64,000 bases of DNA from Bradyrhizobium forestalis (GCF_002795245.1 NZ_PGVG01000020.1:62001-126000); one strand, 5' to 3'. Positions 26,302 to 35,667 are shown, numbered from the stretch's first letter. Notes: generated by a model not told the origin, from the sequence alone. Made by a program: numbers and translations.

Positions 26302-27480
26302 ATGTCCGAGCTGCCCCGCACCGAGACCTTCCAGCAAGCGACTGAAATCACTTGCGAATACGCCAAGGCGCCCGCTGTCCCAGCCCGGAACATGGTCCGG
26401 CGCGCGGCCTTGGTGCTCGCGCTCCTCGCAGGCACGGCAGGCATGGCCTACTACGGACACGATTACTGGACCAACGGCCGCTACCTCGAGACCACCGACG
26501 ATGCCTATGTGAAGGCGGACTCCACGATCATCGCGCCGAAGGTCTCCGGCTACATCGCAAAGGTGCTGGTCGGCGACAACGAAAAGGTCAAGGCGGGCCA
26601 GCTGCTGGCCAAGATCGACGACCGCGATTTCAAGGCCGCACTCGATCAGGCCCGCGCCGATGTCGCGGCCGCCGAAGCGTCCGTGCGCAACATCGATGCC
26701 CAGCTCGAGCTGCAACAGCCGATCATCGAGCAAAGCACGGCTGACGTCGCTGCTGCGGACGCCAATTTGAAATTCGCACAGGAGGAGCGCGCCCGGTACG
26801 ACGACCTCATGAAGTCGGGCTCCGGCACGATCCAGCGCGCGCAGCAGACCGATGCGGCGCTGCGCGCCAGCAGCGCGCAATTGCAGCACGCGAAGTACGG
26901 CCTTGTGGCCGCGCAGCGCAGGATTGACGTGCTCACCACCCAGCGCGCCCAGGCCGCAGCCCAGCTCGAACGTGCCCGTGCGGTCGCGCAGCAGGCGGAG
27001 TTGAACCTGTCCTATACCGAAATCACCGCGCCGGTGGATGGCACGGTCGGCGCCCGCAGCTTGCGCGTCGGCCAGTACGTGCAGGCCGGCACGCAATTGA
27101 TGGCGGTGGTGCCGCTCGATGCGGTCTATGTCGTTGCCAACTTCAAGGAGACCCAGCTCACCCATGTGCGGCCCGGCCAGCCGGTCGAGCTGCACGTCGA
27201 CAGTTTTCGCAATCGGACCCTGCACGGCCATGTCGACAGCCTGTCGCCGGCGAGCGGGCTCGAATTCGCGCTGTTGCCGCCCGACAACGCCACCGGCAAC
27301 TTCACCAAGATCGTGCAGCGCGTTCCGGTGAAGATCGTGCTCGACGACCACAGCCTCAACGGCCTGCTGCGCCCCGGCATGTCCGCAGTGCCGACCATCG
27401 ACACAAAGGCGACGGTGCTGGCCGAGCGCGAGACGGCCAAGCGTCTCGCAGCCAACATGACCCGCCCGAACGGCGGTTGA
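26302..27480 (+). CDS. emrA: HlyD/EmrA-type membrane fusion protein
   Basis: 392 residues from the ATG at 26302, which follows AGGAG by 6 bases. A single N-terminal helix (AALVLALLAGTAGMAYY, about 34-50) anchors it. The lipoyl/barrel-sandwich motif TTDDAYVKADSTIIAPKVSG follows, then a long coiled-coil hairpin (about 110-240) and the returning barrel half (LNLSYTEITAPVDGTVG). It bridges the inner-membrane pump (the MFS gene 118 bases downstream) to an outer-membrane channel. No TolC-like gene lies here, so that partner must be elsewhere. Substrate unknown. Confidence 0.88.
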   Translation: MSELPRTETFQQATEITCEYAKAPAVPARNMVRRAALVLALLAGTAGMAYYGHDYWTNGRYLETTDDAYVKADSTIIAPKVSGYIAKVLVGDNEKVKAGQLLAKIDDRDFKAALDQARADVAAAEASVRNIDAQLELQQPIIEQSTADVAAADANLKFAQEERARYDDLMKSGSGTIQRAQQTDAALRASSAQLQHAKYGLVAAQRRIDVLTTQRAQAAAQLERARAVAQQAELNLSYTEITAPVDGTVGARSLRVGQYVQAGTQLMAVVPLDAVYVVANFKETQLTHVRPGQPVELHVDSFRNRTLHGHVDSLSPASGLEFALLPPDNATGNFTKIVQRVPVKIVLDDHSLNGLLRPGMSAVPTIDTKATVLAERETAKRLAANMTRPNGG

Positions 27481-27598
27481 GGCCGGGAAGGCTCCGGCTG
27501 GATTGTCAAATCCCGCCGGATGACCCTTCCGGAACATCCTCGACTATCGAAATCGTCCGCCTACTGCATCCTGTCTCCGTATCCGAGACGAGGCTTCC

Positions 27599-29206
27599 AT
27601 GACCACTCTCCAACCCGCCCTCAACGTCGCAGCCGCCGGCAACATCCCCGCGCCCGCCGCTCAGGCGGTGCCCGCCAAGACCTGGATCGCGGTGATCGGC
27701 GCAACGCTCGGCGCCTTCATGGCGGTGCTGAACATCCAGATCGTCAACGCCTCGCTCGCCGACATCCAGGGTGCGATCGGCGCCGGCATCGACGACGGCG
27801 GCTGGATCTCAACCTCCTATCTGATCGCCGAGATCGTGGTGATCCCGCTGTCGGGCTGGCTCGCGCAGGTGTTCTCGATCCGGATCTATCTGCTCACCAA
27901 CGCGATCCTGTTCCTGGCTCTGTCCGCAGCCTGCGCGCTGGCGCAGGACCTGTCGCAGATGATCGTGCTGCGCGCCATCCAGGGCTTCACCGGCGGCGTG
28001 TTGATCCCGATGGCCTTCACGCTGATCATCACGCTGCTGCCGCGCGGCAAGCAGCCGGTGGGCCTCGCGCTGTTCGCACTGTCGGCGACGTTCGCACCCG
28101 CGATCGGCCCAACCATCGGCGGCTATCTCACCGAGAATTTCGGCTGGGAGTACATCTTCTACGTCAATTTGGTGCCCGGCGCGATCATGGTCGGCATGCT
28201 CTGGTACGCGCTCGAGGCGAGGCCCATGAAGCTGGCGCAGCTAGCGGATGGCGACTGGGCCGGCATCATCACCATGGCGATCGGGCTCGCCGCGCTCCAG
28301 ACCGTGCTGGAGGAAGGCAACAAGGACGACTGGTTCGGCTCGCCCTTCATCGTCAAGCTGTCGATCATCGCCGCGGTGGCGCTGACCGCCTTCCTGGTCA
28401 TCGAGCTCACCGTGAAGAAGCCGCTCTTGAACCTGCGCCTGCTGGTGCGGCGCAATTTCGGCTTCGGCATGCTCGCGAACTTCCTGCTCGGCATCGCGCT
28501 CTACGGCTCCGTGTTCATCCTGCCGCAATATCTGTCGCGCATCCAGGGCTACAATGCCGAGCAGATCGGTATGGTGCTGGCGTGGACCGGACTGCCGCAG
28601 CTCCTGCTGATCCCGCTGGTGCCGCGCTTGATGCAGAAATTCGACGCACGGATCATCATCGGCATCGGCTTCGTGCTGTTTGCGGCGTCCAATTTCATGA
28701 ACATCTACATGACCAATGACTACGCCGCCGACCAGCTGCTGTGGCCCAATGTCGTCCGCGCCATCGGACAGGCGCTGGTCATGGCGCCGCTGTCGGCGGT
28801 GGCAACCGCCGGCATCGAAGCCGAGAATGCGGGCTCGGCTTCCGGCCTGTTCAACATGATGCGCAATCTCGGCGGCGCCGTCGGCATCGCGCTGCTCCAG
28901 ACCGTGCTGACCAAGCGCGAGCAGTATCACTCCAACGTGCTGATGCAGTCGGTCTCGGTGTTCGAGCAGGCGACGCGCACGCGGCTGGAGCAACTCACCC
29001 AGTACTTCATCAATCACGGCGTCCTCGACCATGCGGACGCCGCGCATCGCGCCTATGTCGCGATCGGCCGTATCGTGCAGAAGCAGGCCTATGTCCTCGC
29101 CTTCAGCGACACCTTCTATCTGCTCGGCATGGCACTGATCGTGGCGCTGATCGCCGTATTTTTCCTGAAGAAGCCCGGCCAGACCTCGGCCGGCGGAGCC
29201 CACTAA
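27599..29206 (+). CDS. emrB: DHA2-family MFS drug efflux pump (EmrB/QacA type)
   Basis: 535 residues with about 14 hydrophobic helices. Early helices show LGAFMAVLNIQIVNASLADI, the DHA2 motif D1-like region, then the GWISTSYLIAEIVVIPLSGW segment characteristic of EmrB proteins. A hydrophilic C-terminal stretch (about 440-500) precedes the last helix FYLLGMALIVALIAVFFL. It is the proton-driven inner-membrane part of a tripartite pump with the upstream EmrA. ATG at 27599. The alkylhydroperoxidase-like gene follows 27 bases later. Confidence 0.9.
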   Translation: MTTLQPALNVAAAGNIPAPAAQAVPAKTWIAVIGATLGAFMAVLNIQIVNASLADIQGAIGAGIDDGGWISTSYLIAEIVVIPLSGWLAQVFSIRIYLLTNAILFLALSAACALAQDLSQMIVLRAIQGFTGGVLIPMAFTLIITLLPRGKQPVGLALFALSATFAPAIGPTIGGYLTENFGWEYIFYVNLVPGAIMVGMLWYALEARPMKLAQLADGDWAGIITMAIGLAALQTVLEEGNKDDWFGSPFIVKLSIIAAVALTAFLVIELTVKKPLLNLRLLVRRNFGFGMLANFLLGIALYGSVFILPQYLSRIQGYNAEQIGMVLAWTGLPQLLLIPLVPRLMQKFDARIIIGIGFVLFAASNFMNIYMTNDYAADQLLWPNVVRAIGQALVMAPLSAVATAGIEAENAGSASGLFNMMRNLGGAVGIALLQTVLTKREQYHSNVLMQSVSVFEQATRTRLEQLTQYFINHGVLDHADAAHRAYVAIGRIVQKQAYVLAFSDTFYLLGMALIVALIAVFFLKKPGQTSAGGAH

Positions 29207-29233
29207 GATCAACCCAAGCGAAGGAGACCAACC

Positions 29234-29695
29234 ATGAAACCCCGCATGAACTTCTACCAGGCCGCACCCGACACGATGAAGGCGCTGATGGCGCTGGAAC
29301 AGCAGATTCAGTCGACGGGCCTGGAGAAATCGCTGATCGAGCTGGTCAAGATCCGCGCGTCGCAGATCAACGGCTGCGCCTTCTGCATCAACATGCACAC
29401 CGAGGACGCCCGCAAGCGCGGCGAGACCGAGCAGCGCATCTACCTGCTCAACGCCTGGCGCGAATCCCCGCTCTATTCCGACCGCGAGCGCGCCGCGCTG
29501 GCCTGGACGGAAGCCGTGACGCTGATCGCCGAGACGCATGCGCCGGACGACGTCTACGAACAAGTGCGTGCGGAGTTCTCCGACTCGGAGACGGTGAACC
29601 TGACCATGCTGATCGGTGCCATCAATGCCTGGAACAGGATCGCGATCGCATTCCGCGCCGTGCATCCGGTGAAGGTGACGGCGTCGGTGGCGTGA
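29234..29695 (+). CDS. Carboxymuconolactone decarboxylase / AhpD-like alkylhydroperoxidase
   Basis: 153 residues. The redox motif CxxC-x3-H appears as NGCAFCINMHTEDARKRGE, as in AhpD-type peroxidases that reduce hydroperoxides through a dithiol. ATG at 29234 follows GAAGGAGA. It is the third gene of the emrAB transcription unit, which suggests that the exported or inducing compound is an electrophile or hydroperoxide, an inference from context. The short C-terminus and lack of a second CMD domain are normal for this subfamily. Confidence 0.85.
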   Translation: MKPRMNFYQAAPDTMKALMALEQQIQSTGLEKSLIELVKIRASQINGCAFCINMHTEDARKRGETEQRIYLLNAWRESPLYSDRERAALAWTEAVTLIAETHAPDDVYEQVRAEFSDSETVNLTMLIGAINAWNRIAIAFRAVHPVKVTASVA

Positions 29696-29707
29696 GGGAT
29701 TCACAAC

Positions 29708-29810
29708 TGTCATGCCCCGCGAAGGCGGGGCATCCAGTATTCCAGAGACAGTGCGGTCCACACAGCCGCCGCGGCGTACTGGATCGCCCGCCTTCGCGGG
29801 CGATGACAGC
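29708..29810. repeat. Palindromic intergenic repeat, family A (copy 1)
   Basis: About 103 bases bounded by CTGTCATGCCCCGC on the left and GCGGGCGATGACAG on the right. Each end has its own hairpin (CCCCGC-GAAG-GCGGGG and CCCGC-CTTC-GCGGG), and TCCAGTA / TACTGGA form an inner inverted pair. A second copy is at 37226-37335. It lies between convergent genes and may also serve as a bidirectional terminator. Confidence 0.8.
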
Positions 29811-29822
29811 GGAGTGTATGAC

Positions 29823-30683
29823 TTAAACCGCCGTCGCCTTGGCGAACTCCACGTAGATCTCGCGCAGGCGCGTTGCCATTGGACCGGGCTTGCCGTCGCC
29901 GATCGTCTTGCCGTCGATGGCGACCACCGGCTGCACGAATGAGGATGCGCTGGTGATGAACGCTTCCTTGGCGGCGAGCGCCTCGGCAACCGTGAAGGAC
30001 CGCTCCTCGACGCGGAGCTGGCGCTCCTCGGCAAGCGCGATCACGGCCTTGCGGGTGCAACCCGGCAGGATCGCGTTGGAGTTCTTGCGGGTGACGATGA
30101 CGTCGTCCTTGGTCAGGATGAACGCCGAGGACGAGCCGCCTTCGGTGACATAGCCGTCCTGCAGCATCCAGGCTTCCCCCGCACCGGCTTCGGCTGCGGC
30201 CTGCTTCGCTAGCACCTGCGCCAGCAGCGCCACGCTCTTGATGTCGCGGCGCTCCCAGCGGATGTCGGGTACCGTGATGACATTAATGCCGGTCTTTGCC
30301 ACCGGGGCGTTGATGATGTCTTTCTCGGAGGTGAACATCACCAGGCTCGACTTGACGTCAGCCTTGGGGAACGGGAAGTCGCGCCCCTTGTCGGCGCCGC
30401 GCGTGACCTGGAGGTAGACGAGGCCGTTCACGAGCTTGTTGCGCGCGATCAGCTCCTTCTGCAGCTCGGTGATGCGCTCGACGGTCTCCGGCAGCCTCAG
30501 CTTGATCTCGCCGACCGAACGCTCAAGCCGGGCCAGATGCGAAGCATTGTCGACCAGCTTGCCGTCGAGCACGGCCGAGACCTCGTAGATACCGTCGGCG
30601 AACAGGAAGCCGCGGTCGAGCACCGAGATCTTGGCTTCCGAGAGCGGGACGAATGAGCCGTTGACGTAGGCGAGCGGGTCCAA
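29823..30683 (-). CDS. dat: D-amino acid aminotransferase
   Basis: A 286-residue PLP fold-type IV transaminase that moves amino groups between D-amino acids and 2-keto acids. Motifs: DRGFLFADGIYEV near the N-terminus, YLQVTRGADKGRDF, then RWERRDIKSVALLAQVLAKQ with the Schiff-base lysine (IKS), EAWMLQDGYVTEGGSSSAF, and the PLP-phosphate loop NAILPGCTRKAVIALA. The layout follows Bacillus D-alanine aminotransferase closely rather than branched-chain enzymes. It lies downstream of the glt transporter operon but is separated from it by a 108-base repeat, so it is probably transcribed on its own. Confidence 0.9.
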   Translation of the reverse strand: MDPLAYVNGSFVPLSEAKISVLDRGFLFADGIYEVSAVLDGKLVDNASHLARLERSVGEIKLRLPETVERITELQKELIARNKLVNGLVYLQVTRGADKGRDFPFPKADVKSSLVMFTSEKDIINAPVAKTGINVITVPDIRWERRDIKSVALLAQVLAKQAAAEAGAGEAWMLQDGYVTEGGSSSAFILTKDDVIVTRKNSNAILPGCTRKAVIALAEERQLRVEERSFTVAEALAAKEAFITSASSFVQPVVAIDGKTIGDGKPGPMATRLREIYVEFAKATAV

Positions 30684-30755
30684 AGCGGGTCTCCTGGCGG
30701 GAAATGGGATTTGGCGCGTGTATACGCGAAATGGGAGGGCCGATCACCCTCTATT

Positions 30756-30863
30756 CGTCATTCTGGGGCATTCGCAAAGCGAATGAACCCGGAATCCATT
30801 TCACCTCGCGGACTGCGGCCCGATGGATTCCGGGCTCGCGCTACCGCGCGCCCCGGAATGACG
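30756..30863. repeat. Palindromic intergenic repeat, family B (copy 1)
   Basis: About 108 bases with outer ends CGTCATTC and GAATGACG. Internal blocks are GGAATCCAT and ATGGATTCC, plus small hairpins such as TTCGCAAAGCGAA. A second, diverged copy is at 39842-39968. It separates gltL from the aminotransferase gene. Confidence 0.8.
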
Positions 30864-30870
30864 GCTGATG

Positions 30871-31602
30871 CTAATGCGACAGAATCTTCGACAAGAACTT
30901 CTGCGCGCGGTCGCTGCGGGGCTTGCCGAAGAAATCGTCCTTCGGCGCGTCCTCGACGATCTCGCCGCGGTCCATGAAGATCACGCGGTTGGCCACCTTG
31001 CGGGCGAAGCCCATCTCGTGGGTGACGACCATCATGGTCATGCCCTCATGGGCGAGGTCGACCATGACGTCGAGCACCTCGCTGATCATCTCGGGGTCGA
31101 GCGCCGAGGTTGGCTCGTCGAATAGCATCGCGATGGGGTCCATGGCGAGCGCGCGCGCGATCGCCACGCGCTGCTGCTGGCCGCCGGACAGCTGCGCGGG
31201 AAACTTCTGCGCCTGTTCCTTCAGGCCGACGCGATCGAGGAGTTGCATGCCCTTGGTCACCGCCTTGTCGTGCGACCGGCCCAGCACCTTCTCCTGCGCG
31301 AGACAGAGATTGTCGATGATCTTCAGGTGCGGGAACAGCTCGAAATGTTGGAACACCATGCCGACACGCGAACGCAGCTTCGGCAGATCGGTCTTGGGAT
31401 CGTTGACCTTGATACCGTCGATGCTGATGTCGCCCTTCTGAAACGGCTCCAATGCGTTGACGCATTTGATCAGCGTCGACTTGCCCGAGCCGGAGGGACC
31501 GCACACCACCACCACCTCGCCCTTGGCGACGCTGGTGGTGCAGTCGGTCAGCACCTGGAAACTCGGGCTGTACCATTTATCGACGTGGCTGATTTCGATC
31601 AT
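30871..31602 (-). CDS. gltL: Glutamate/aspartate ABC transporter ATP-binding protein
   Basis: 243 residues from the ATG at 31602. Longer frames upstream belong to the shadow of the permease gene. Walker A is CGPSGSGKSTLIKC, the Q-loop VFQHFELFPHL, the signature LSGGQQQRVAIARAL, Walker B AMLFDEPTSALDPE, and the switch histidine is in VTHEMGFA. It powers uptake by the two permeases encoded just upstream and is the last gene of gltIJKL, 8 bases after gltK. Sequence blocks match E. coli GltL-type proteins. Confidence 0.95.
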   Translation of the reverse strand: MIEISHVDKWYSPSFQVLTDCTTSVAKGEVVVVCGPSGSGKSTLIKCVNALEPFQKGDISIDGIKVNDPKTDLPKLRSRVGMVFQHFELFPHLKIIDNLCLAQEKVLGRSHDKAVTKGMQLLDRVGLKEQAQKFPAQLSGGQQQRVAIARALAMDPIAMLFDEPTSALDPEMISEVLDVMVDLAHEGMTMMVVTHEMGFARKVANRVIFMDRGEIVEDAPKDDFFGKPRSDRAQKFLSKILSH

Positions 31603-31610
31603 GACGGGCC

Positions 31611-32303
31611 CTAGCGAATGATGGCGATGCGCGCCTGGAGGCGGCGGACGCCGAAGGACGCGATACAGGAAATGGTGAAGTAGACGACTGCTGCGAACAG
31701 ATACATTTCGACCAGGCGCCCGTCGCGCTGCGCCACCTTGCTCGCCGCGCCCAGGAAGTCCGTGATCGACAGGACGTAGACCAGCGAGGTGTCCTGGAAC
31801 AGCACAATGGTCTGCGTGATCAGCACCGGCAGCATGTTGCGGAAGGCCTGCGGCAGCACGACGTAGCGCATGGTCTGGGCGTAGGTCAGCCCCAGCGCGC
31901 TGGCCGCGGCCGGCTGCCCGCGCGAGATCGACTGGATGCCGGCGCGCATGATCTCGGAGAAATACGCCGCCTCGAACATGATGAAGGTGATGAGCGAGGA
32001 TGCGAACGCGCCGACGCTGATCGGACGCGAGGCGCCGGTCAGCCACTGCCCGATATAGGGCACCAGGAAGTAGAACCAGAAGATCACCAGCACCAACGGC
32101 AGCGAGCGCATGAAGTCGACATAGACGCCGGCGATCCGGCCGAGCAGCTTGAGACCGGAGAGGCGCATCAGGGCGAGCGCCGTGCCGAAGACCAGGCCGC
32201 CGAATGCTGCGAGCCCCGTCAGCGTCAGCGTGAACGTCATGCCCTCGTAGAACAGATAGGGCAGCGCGCGGCGGATGACGTCGAAATCGAAATTTCCGAG
32301 CAT
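31611..32303 (-). CDS. gltK: Glutamate/aspartate ABC transporter permease
   Basis: 230-residue inner-membrane permease with about five helices and the polar-amino-acid family EAA loop (EIMRAGIQSISRGQPAAASA). Internal blocks ALALMRLSGLK, YVDFMRSLPLVLVIFWFYF and VPYIG line up with GltK. It follows gltJ by 4 bases and precedes gltL by 8, so the three are one translation-coupled block. Confidence 0.93.
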   Translation of the reverse strand: MLGNFDFDVIRRALPYLFYEGMTFTLTLTGLAAFGGLVFGTALALMRLSGLKLLGRIAGVYVDFMRSLPLVLVIFWFYFLVPYIGQWLTGASRPISVGAFASSLITFIMFEAAYFSEIMRAGIQSISRGQPAAASALGLTYAQTMRYVVLPQAFRNMLPVLITQTIVLFQDTSLVYVLSITDFLGAASKVAQRDGRLVEMYLFAAVVYFTISCIASFGVRRLQARIAIIR

Positions 32304-32307
32304 GGCG

Positions 32308-33039
32308 CTATTTCCCCGTGATGTAGCCGGGGATCGCGACCCAGCGCTCGAGGAAGCGCATCGCGGTCACGACGACGGCGTTGACGAGGAGATAGAGGAT
32401 GGTCGCGGCCGTGAAGGCCTCGAACACCTGGAACGAGAATTCCTGCATCGAGCGCGCCTGTCCGGTCAGCTCGAGCAGACCGATGGTGATGGCGACCGCG
32501 GTGTTCTTGATGGTGTTGAGGAACTCGGAGGTCAACGGCGGCAGGATGATGCGGAACGCCATCGGCAGCAGCACGTAGCGATAGCCCTGCACGGTGGTCA
32601 GGCCCAGCGCGGTCGCCGCCATCTTCTGCCCACGCGGCAGCGACGAGATGCCCGCCTGCAACTGCACGGCCACGCGCGCCGACATGAAGAAGCCGACGCC
32701 GATTGCAGCCGTCCAGAACGGCGCGTTCGGCAGTTGCTTCAGCCACAGACCCGCGGCCCTGGGCAGGATCTCCGGCAACACGAAGAACCACAGGAACAGC
32801 TGCACCAGGAGCGGCATGTTGCGGAAGAATTCGACGTAAGCGAAGCCGAACCAGGTGGCGCCCTTCGACGGCAGCGTGCGCATGACGCCGACGATCGAGC
32901 CGGTGATCAGCGCGATCACCCAGGCCAGCGCCGCGGTCTTGAGGGTCAGCGCCAGGCCCGACAGCAGCATGTCGAGATAGGTGCCGGTCCCCATCGGGTT
33001 CGGCTGGAAAAAGATTCCCCAGTTCCAGTTGTAGTTCAC
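32308..33039 (-). CDS. gltJ: Glutamate/aspartate ABC transporter permease
   Basis: 243-residue permease starting MNYNWNWGIFFQPNP, which corresponds to the GltJ N-terminus. The EAA loop reads VQLQAGISSLPRGQKMAATA, and IKNTAVAITIGLLELTGQAR is the conserved late block. It pairs with GltK to form the transmembrane channel. It is separated from gltI by 117 bases containing a strong hairpin, so its expression may be reduced relative to the binding protein. Confidence 0.93.
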   Translation of the reverse strand: MNYNWNWGIFFQPNPMGTGTYLDMLLSGLALTLKTAALAWVIALITGSIVGVMRTLPSKGATWFGFAYVEFFRNMPLLVQLFLWFFVLPEILPRAAGLWLKQLPNAPFWTAAIGVGFFMSARVAVQLQAGISSLPRGQKMAATALGLTTVQGYRYVLLPMAFRIILPPLTSEFLNTIKNTAVAITIGLLELTGQARSMQEFSFQVFEAFTAATILYLLVNAVVVTAMRFLERWVAIPGYITGK

Positions 33040-33091
33040 GTGTCCCCCGCGCGAACGCGCCAGTCATGGATGTCCTGAGCGCCTATGCAAA

Positions 33092-33126
33092 TGTCCGGCC
33101 ACCCTGGTGTCAAGAGTGGCCGGACA
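33092..33126. terminator. Strong 11-bp stem-loop between gltI and gltJ
   Basis: TGTCCGGCCAC and GTGGCCGGACA form a perfect 11-base stem around a 13-base loop. It lies 31 bases past the gltI stop (minus strand) and before gltJ. There is no clear U-run after it, so it more likely works as a partial terminator or as an mRNA-stabilising hairpin that raises binding-protein yield over the permeases. Confidence 0.6.
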
Positions 33127-33156
33127 TGATCCCGATCGAAAGATCGAGGTTTTATC

Positions 33157-34068
33157 TTACTTGTAGTCGTCCGGGTTCGGCGAGTCCGTCGGCTTGGCGA
33201 ACTCGTTCTTCAGCTCGGCCGAGATCGGCGTGCTGAGGTTCAGGCCCTTCGGCGGGATCTTCTGGGTGAACCACTTGTCGTAGATCTTCTGGGCCTCGCC
33301 CGAGGTGTAGAGCGCAGCAGTTGCCGCATCGACAACCTTCTTGAAGGCGGCGTCGTCCTTGCGCAGCATGATGCCATAGGGCTCGGGCTTGGAGAACGCA
33401 TCCTTGGAGATCACGTAGTCATTCGGCGACTTCGAGCCGGCGACGAGGCTCGCCAGCAGGATGTCGTCCATGACGAAGGCGACGGCGCGGTCGGTCTCGA
33501 CCATCAGGAAGGCTTCGGCGTGGTCCTTGGCCGGAATGATGTTGGCGCCGAGGCTTTTCGCGACGTTAGCCTCGGTAAGCTGCTTGATGTTGGTGGTGCC
33601 GGCGGTCGAGACCACGGTCTTGCCCTTGAGGTCGTCGATCGACTTCAGGCCGCTCGACTTCTTGAACACGTAGCGGCTGGCGGTCAGGAAGTGGGTATTG
33701 GTGAAAGCGACCTGCTTCTGGCGCTCGGCATTGTTGGTGGTCGAGCCGCATTCGAGGTCGATGGTGCCGTTGGCCATCAGCGGGATGCGGGTCGCCGAGG
33801 TCACCGGGTTGAGCTTGACCTCGAGCTTGTCGAGCTTGAGCTCCTTCTTCACGGCGTCGACGATCTTGTAGCAGATGTCCATCGCGAACCCGACGGGCTT
33901 CTGGTTGTCGTCGAGATAGGAGAACGGGATCGAGGAGTCGCGGAAGCCCAGCGTGATAGCGCCGGTGTCCTTGATGTTCTTCAGCGTGCCGGTCAGCTCC
34001 TGGGCCCCGGCCTGGCTGACGACGAAGGTCGCGGCGAGCGCGAGCCCGATGTGGCGGAAATGTTTCAC
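33157..34068 (-). CDS. gltI: Glutamate/aspartate-binding periplasmic protein
   Basis: 303 residues from a GTG at 34068, which follows a GGGGAAGAG ribosome binding site and starts a signal peptide (VKHFRHIGLALAATFVVSQ, cleavage after AGA). An upstream start at 34113 would precede a charged leader. Mature landmarks are FRDSSIPFSYLD, DLECGSTTNNAERQKQVAFT, KGKTVVSTAGTTNIKQL and DRAVAFVMDDILLA, all GltI-like. It delivers glutamate/aspartate to GltJK. It lies 87 bases downstream of the M20 peptidase gene. Confidence 0.93.
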   Translation of the reverse strand: MKHFRHIGLALAATFVVSQAGAQELTGTLKNIKDTGAITLGFRDSSIPFSYLDDNQKPVGFAMDICYKIVDAVKKELKLDKLEVKLNPVTSATRIPLMANGTIDLECGSTTNNAERQKQVAFTNTHFLTASRYVFKKSSGLKSIDDLKGKTVVSTAGTTNIKQLTEANVAKSLGANIIPAKDHAEAFLMVETDRAVAFVMDDILLASLVAGSKSPNDYVISKDAFSKPEPYGIMLRKDDAAFKKVVDAATAALYTSGEAQKIYDKWFTQKIPPKGLNLSTPISAELKNEFAKPTDSPNPDDYK

Positions 34069-34155
34069 TTTTCTCTTCCCCTTTCGGATGATGCGGCCCG
34101 GATGCAAGCACAAATCGAGCCGGATTAGAATGTAACTTTCGGCGGGATCAACGGC

Positions 34156-35541
34156 TCAGGTTAACGGCGCCGGCAACTCCCCGAGATCCCAGAACAGCCC
34201 GGCCATCACCGTCAAGGCCTCTTCGGTCAAAGGCAGCAGGATGTGCTCATTGGGCGCATGCTGGGAGCAGCCGGGATAGGAATGCGGCACCCAGATCGTC
34301 GGCAGGCCCAGAATATCGGAAAAGACGTCGTTGGGCAGCGAGCCGCCGAAATTCGGCAGCACCGCCGGCGCCTTGCCGGTGGTCTCCGTCACCGAATCCG
34401 CCGCCCATTTGATCCAGGGGCTGTCGAAATCCGTGCGCGATGCAGCAAAACTCTGGGCCGCCCGCACCTCGATCATCGGAAAACCCTTTGCGACCAGATG
34501 CACGCGAATGGCCTCGATCAGGCCGTCGATCTTGGTCCCGACCACGAAACGCAGTTGCAGCACAGCATTGGCGTGGCCGGGAATGGCGTTCGCCGGTTTC
34601 TCGATATTGCCCGACGACATCGCCAGCACTTCCAGCGTATTCCAGGCGTAGAGCCGTTCGGCCGCCGACAATCCCTCCTCGCCCCAATTCTCGGCCAGCG
34701 CCGGCTCGTCCGCGGTCGGCACCACCTGCACATCGGCGAGATAGCTGCGGATCTGGTTGGTGAGCCGCGGCGGCTTCAAGGCATCGAGCAGGAGACGGCC
34801 ATGACCGTCAACCAGCGTCGAGATCGCGTTGACCAGGATGGTCGCGGGGTTGGCGAGCACGCCGCCCCAATTGCCGGAATGATGGCCGCCGTCGCGCAAG
34901 TTCACGTCGAGATGGATGCGGATGCCGCCACGGCAGCCAAGAAAGAGCGTCGGCCGGTCGGCGGATAGGCGCGGCCCGTCGGAAGCCATGAACAGGTCGG
35001 CCTTGAGCGCGTCGCGATGGAGATCACAGACCTTGCCGAGGTCAGGCGAGCCAATCTCCTCGCCCATCTCGATGATGAATTTGGCGTTGAAGCCGAGCTT
35101 GCCACCGCGCGCGTCACGCACCGCACGGAGTGCCGCCATGTTGATGCTGTGCTGGCCCTTGTTATCAGCGGTGCCGCGGCCGTAGAGGCGCGTACCCGCA
35201 ACCGTCGTGCGCCAGGGATCGCGCCCCTCACGCCACTCGCCCTCCATGCCGTCGACGACGTCGCCATGGCCGTAGATCAGCACGGTCGGCGCAGACGCGC
35301 TCTCGTGATGCTCGGCGAACAGGAACGGCGCCTTGCCGCTGGGGGATTCGACGATGCGGCTGGTGAAGTCGAGCGCGGCGAAGGCCGGCTGCATCTCCTG
35401 CTCCAGATAGGCGCGCAGCTCGGCGCCGCGCGACGGATTCTGGCTCTCGGTCTTGTAGGCGACGCGGCGGTCGAGTTCAGCGAGGAACGCACCGGATTTG
35501 AAGTCATCCCGGGCGCGGGTGATGGCGTCGGCTCTGGTCAT
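34156..35541 (-). CDS. M20-family metallopeptidase
   Basis: 461 residues from the ATG at 35541; a TTG 15 bases earlier is also possible. The di-zinc exopeptidase motifs are YGHGDVVDG (first His and Asp), GRGTADNKGQ (bridging Asp), EMGEEIGSPDL (catalytic Glu and zinc Glu) and GCSQHAPNEH (last His). The dimerisation domain lies at about 200-330. Substrates are usually dipeptides or acylated amino acids. Its place directly upstream of the glutamate/aspartate transporter genes suggests a role in harvesting amino acids from peptides, which is inference. Confidence 0.88.
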   Translation of the reverse strand: MTRADAITRARDDFKSGAFLAELDRRVAYKTESQNPSRGAELRAYLEQEMQPAFAALDFTSRIVESPSGKAPFLFAEHHESASAPTVLIYGHGDVVDGMEGEWREGRDPWRTTVAGTRLYGRGTADNKGQHSINMAALRAVRDARGGKLGFNAKFIIEMGEEIGSPDLGKVCDLHRDALKADLFMASDGPRLSADRPTLFLGCRGGIRIHLDVNLRDGGHHSGNWGGVLANPATILVNAISTLVDGHGRLLLDALKPPRLTNQIRSYLADVQVVPTADEPALAENWGEEGLSAAERLYAWNTLEVLAMSSGNIEKPANAIPGHANAVLQLRFVVGTKIDGLIEAIRVHLVAKGFPMIEVRAAQSFAASRTDFDSPWIKWAADSVTETTGKAPAVLPNFGGSLPNDVFSDILGLPTIWVPHSYPGCSQHAPNEHILLPLTEEALTVMAGLFWDLGELPAPLT

Positions 35542-35667
35542 TGCTTTCGTTTTCAAGGTTTCGACGCGGGCGAACGTAGTGGGCTACATAGGCCGTCGAA
35601 AGTGGCGGGGGCTTGGGCAGTTGTTGTAGTTTCTCTTGCGATTTCGTTCTTGCTCTCTTGAGATTGG

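Noticed and set aside
28241..30034. Long minus-strand frame across emrB, the AhpD-like gene and the aminotransferase end
   Set aside because: Crosses a repeat and three genes with convincing evidence; Arg/His-rich shadow.
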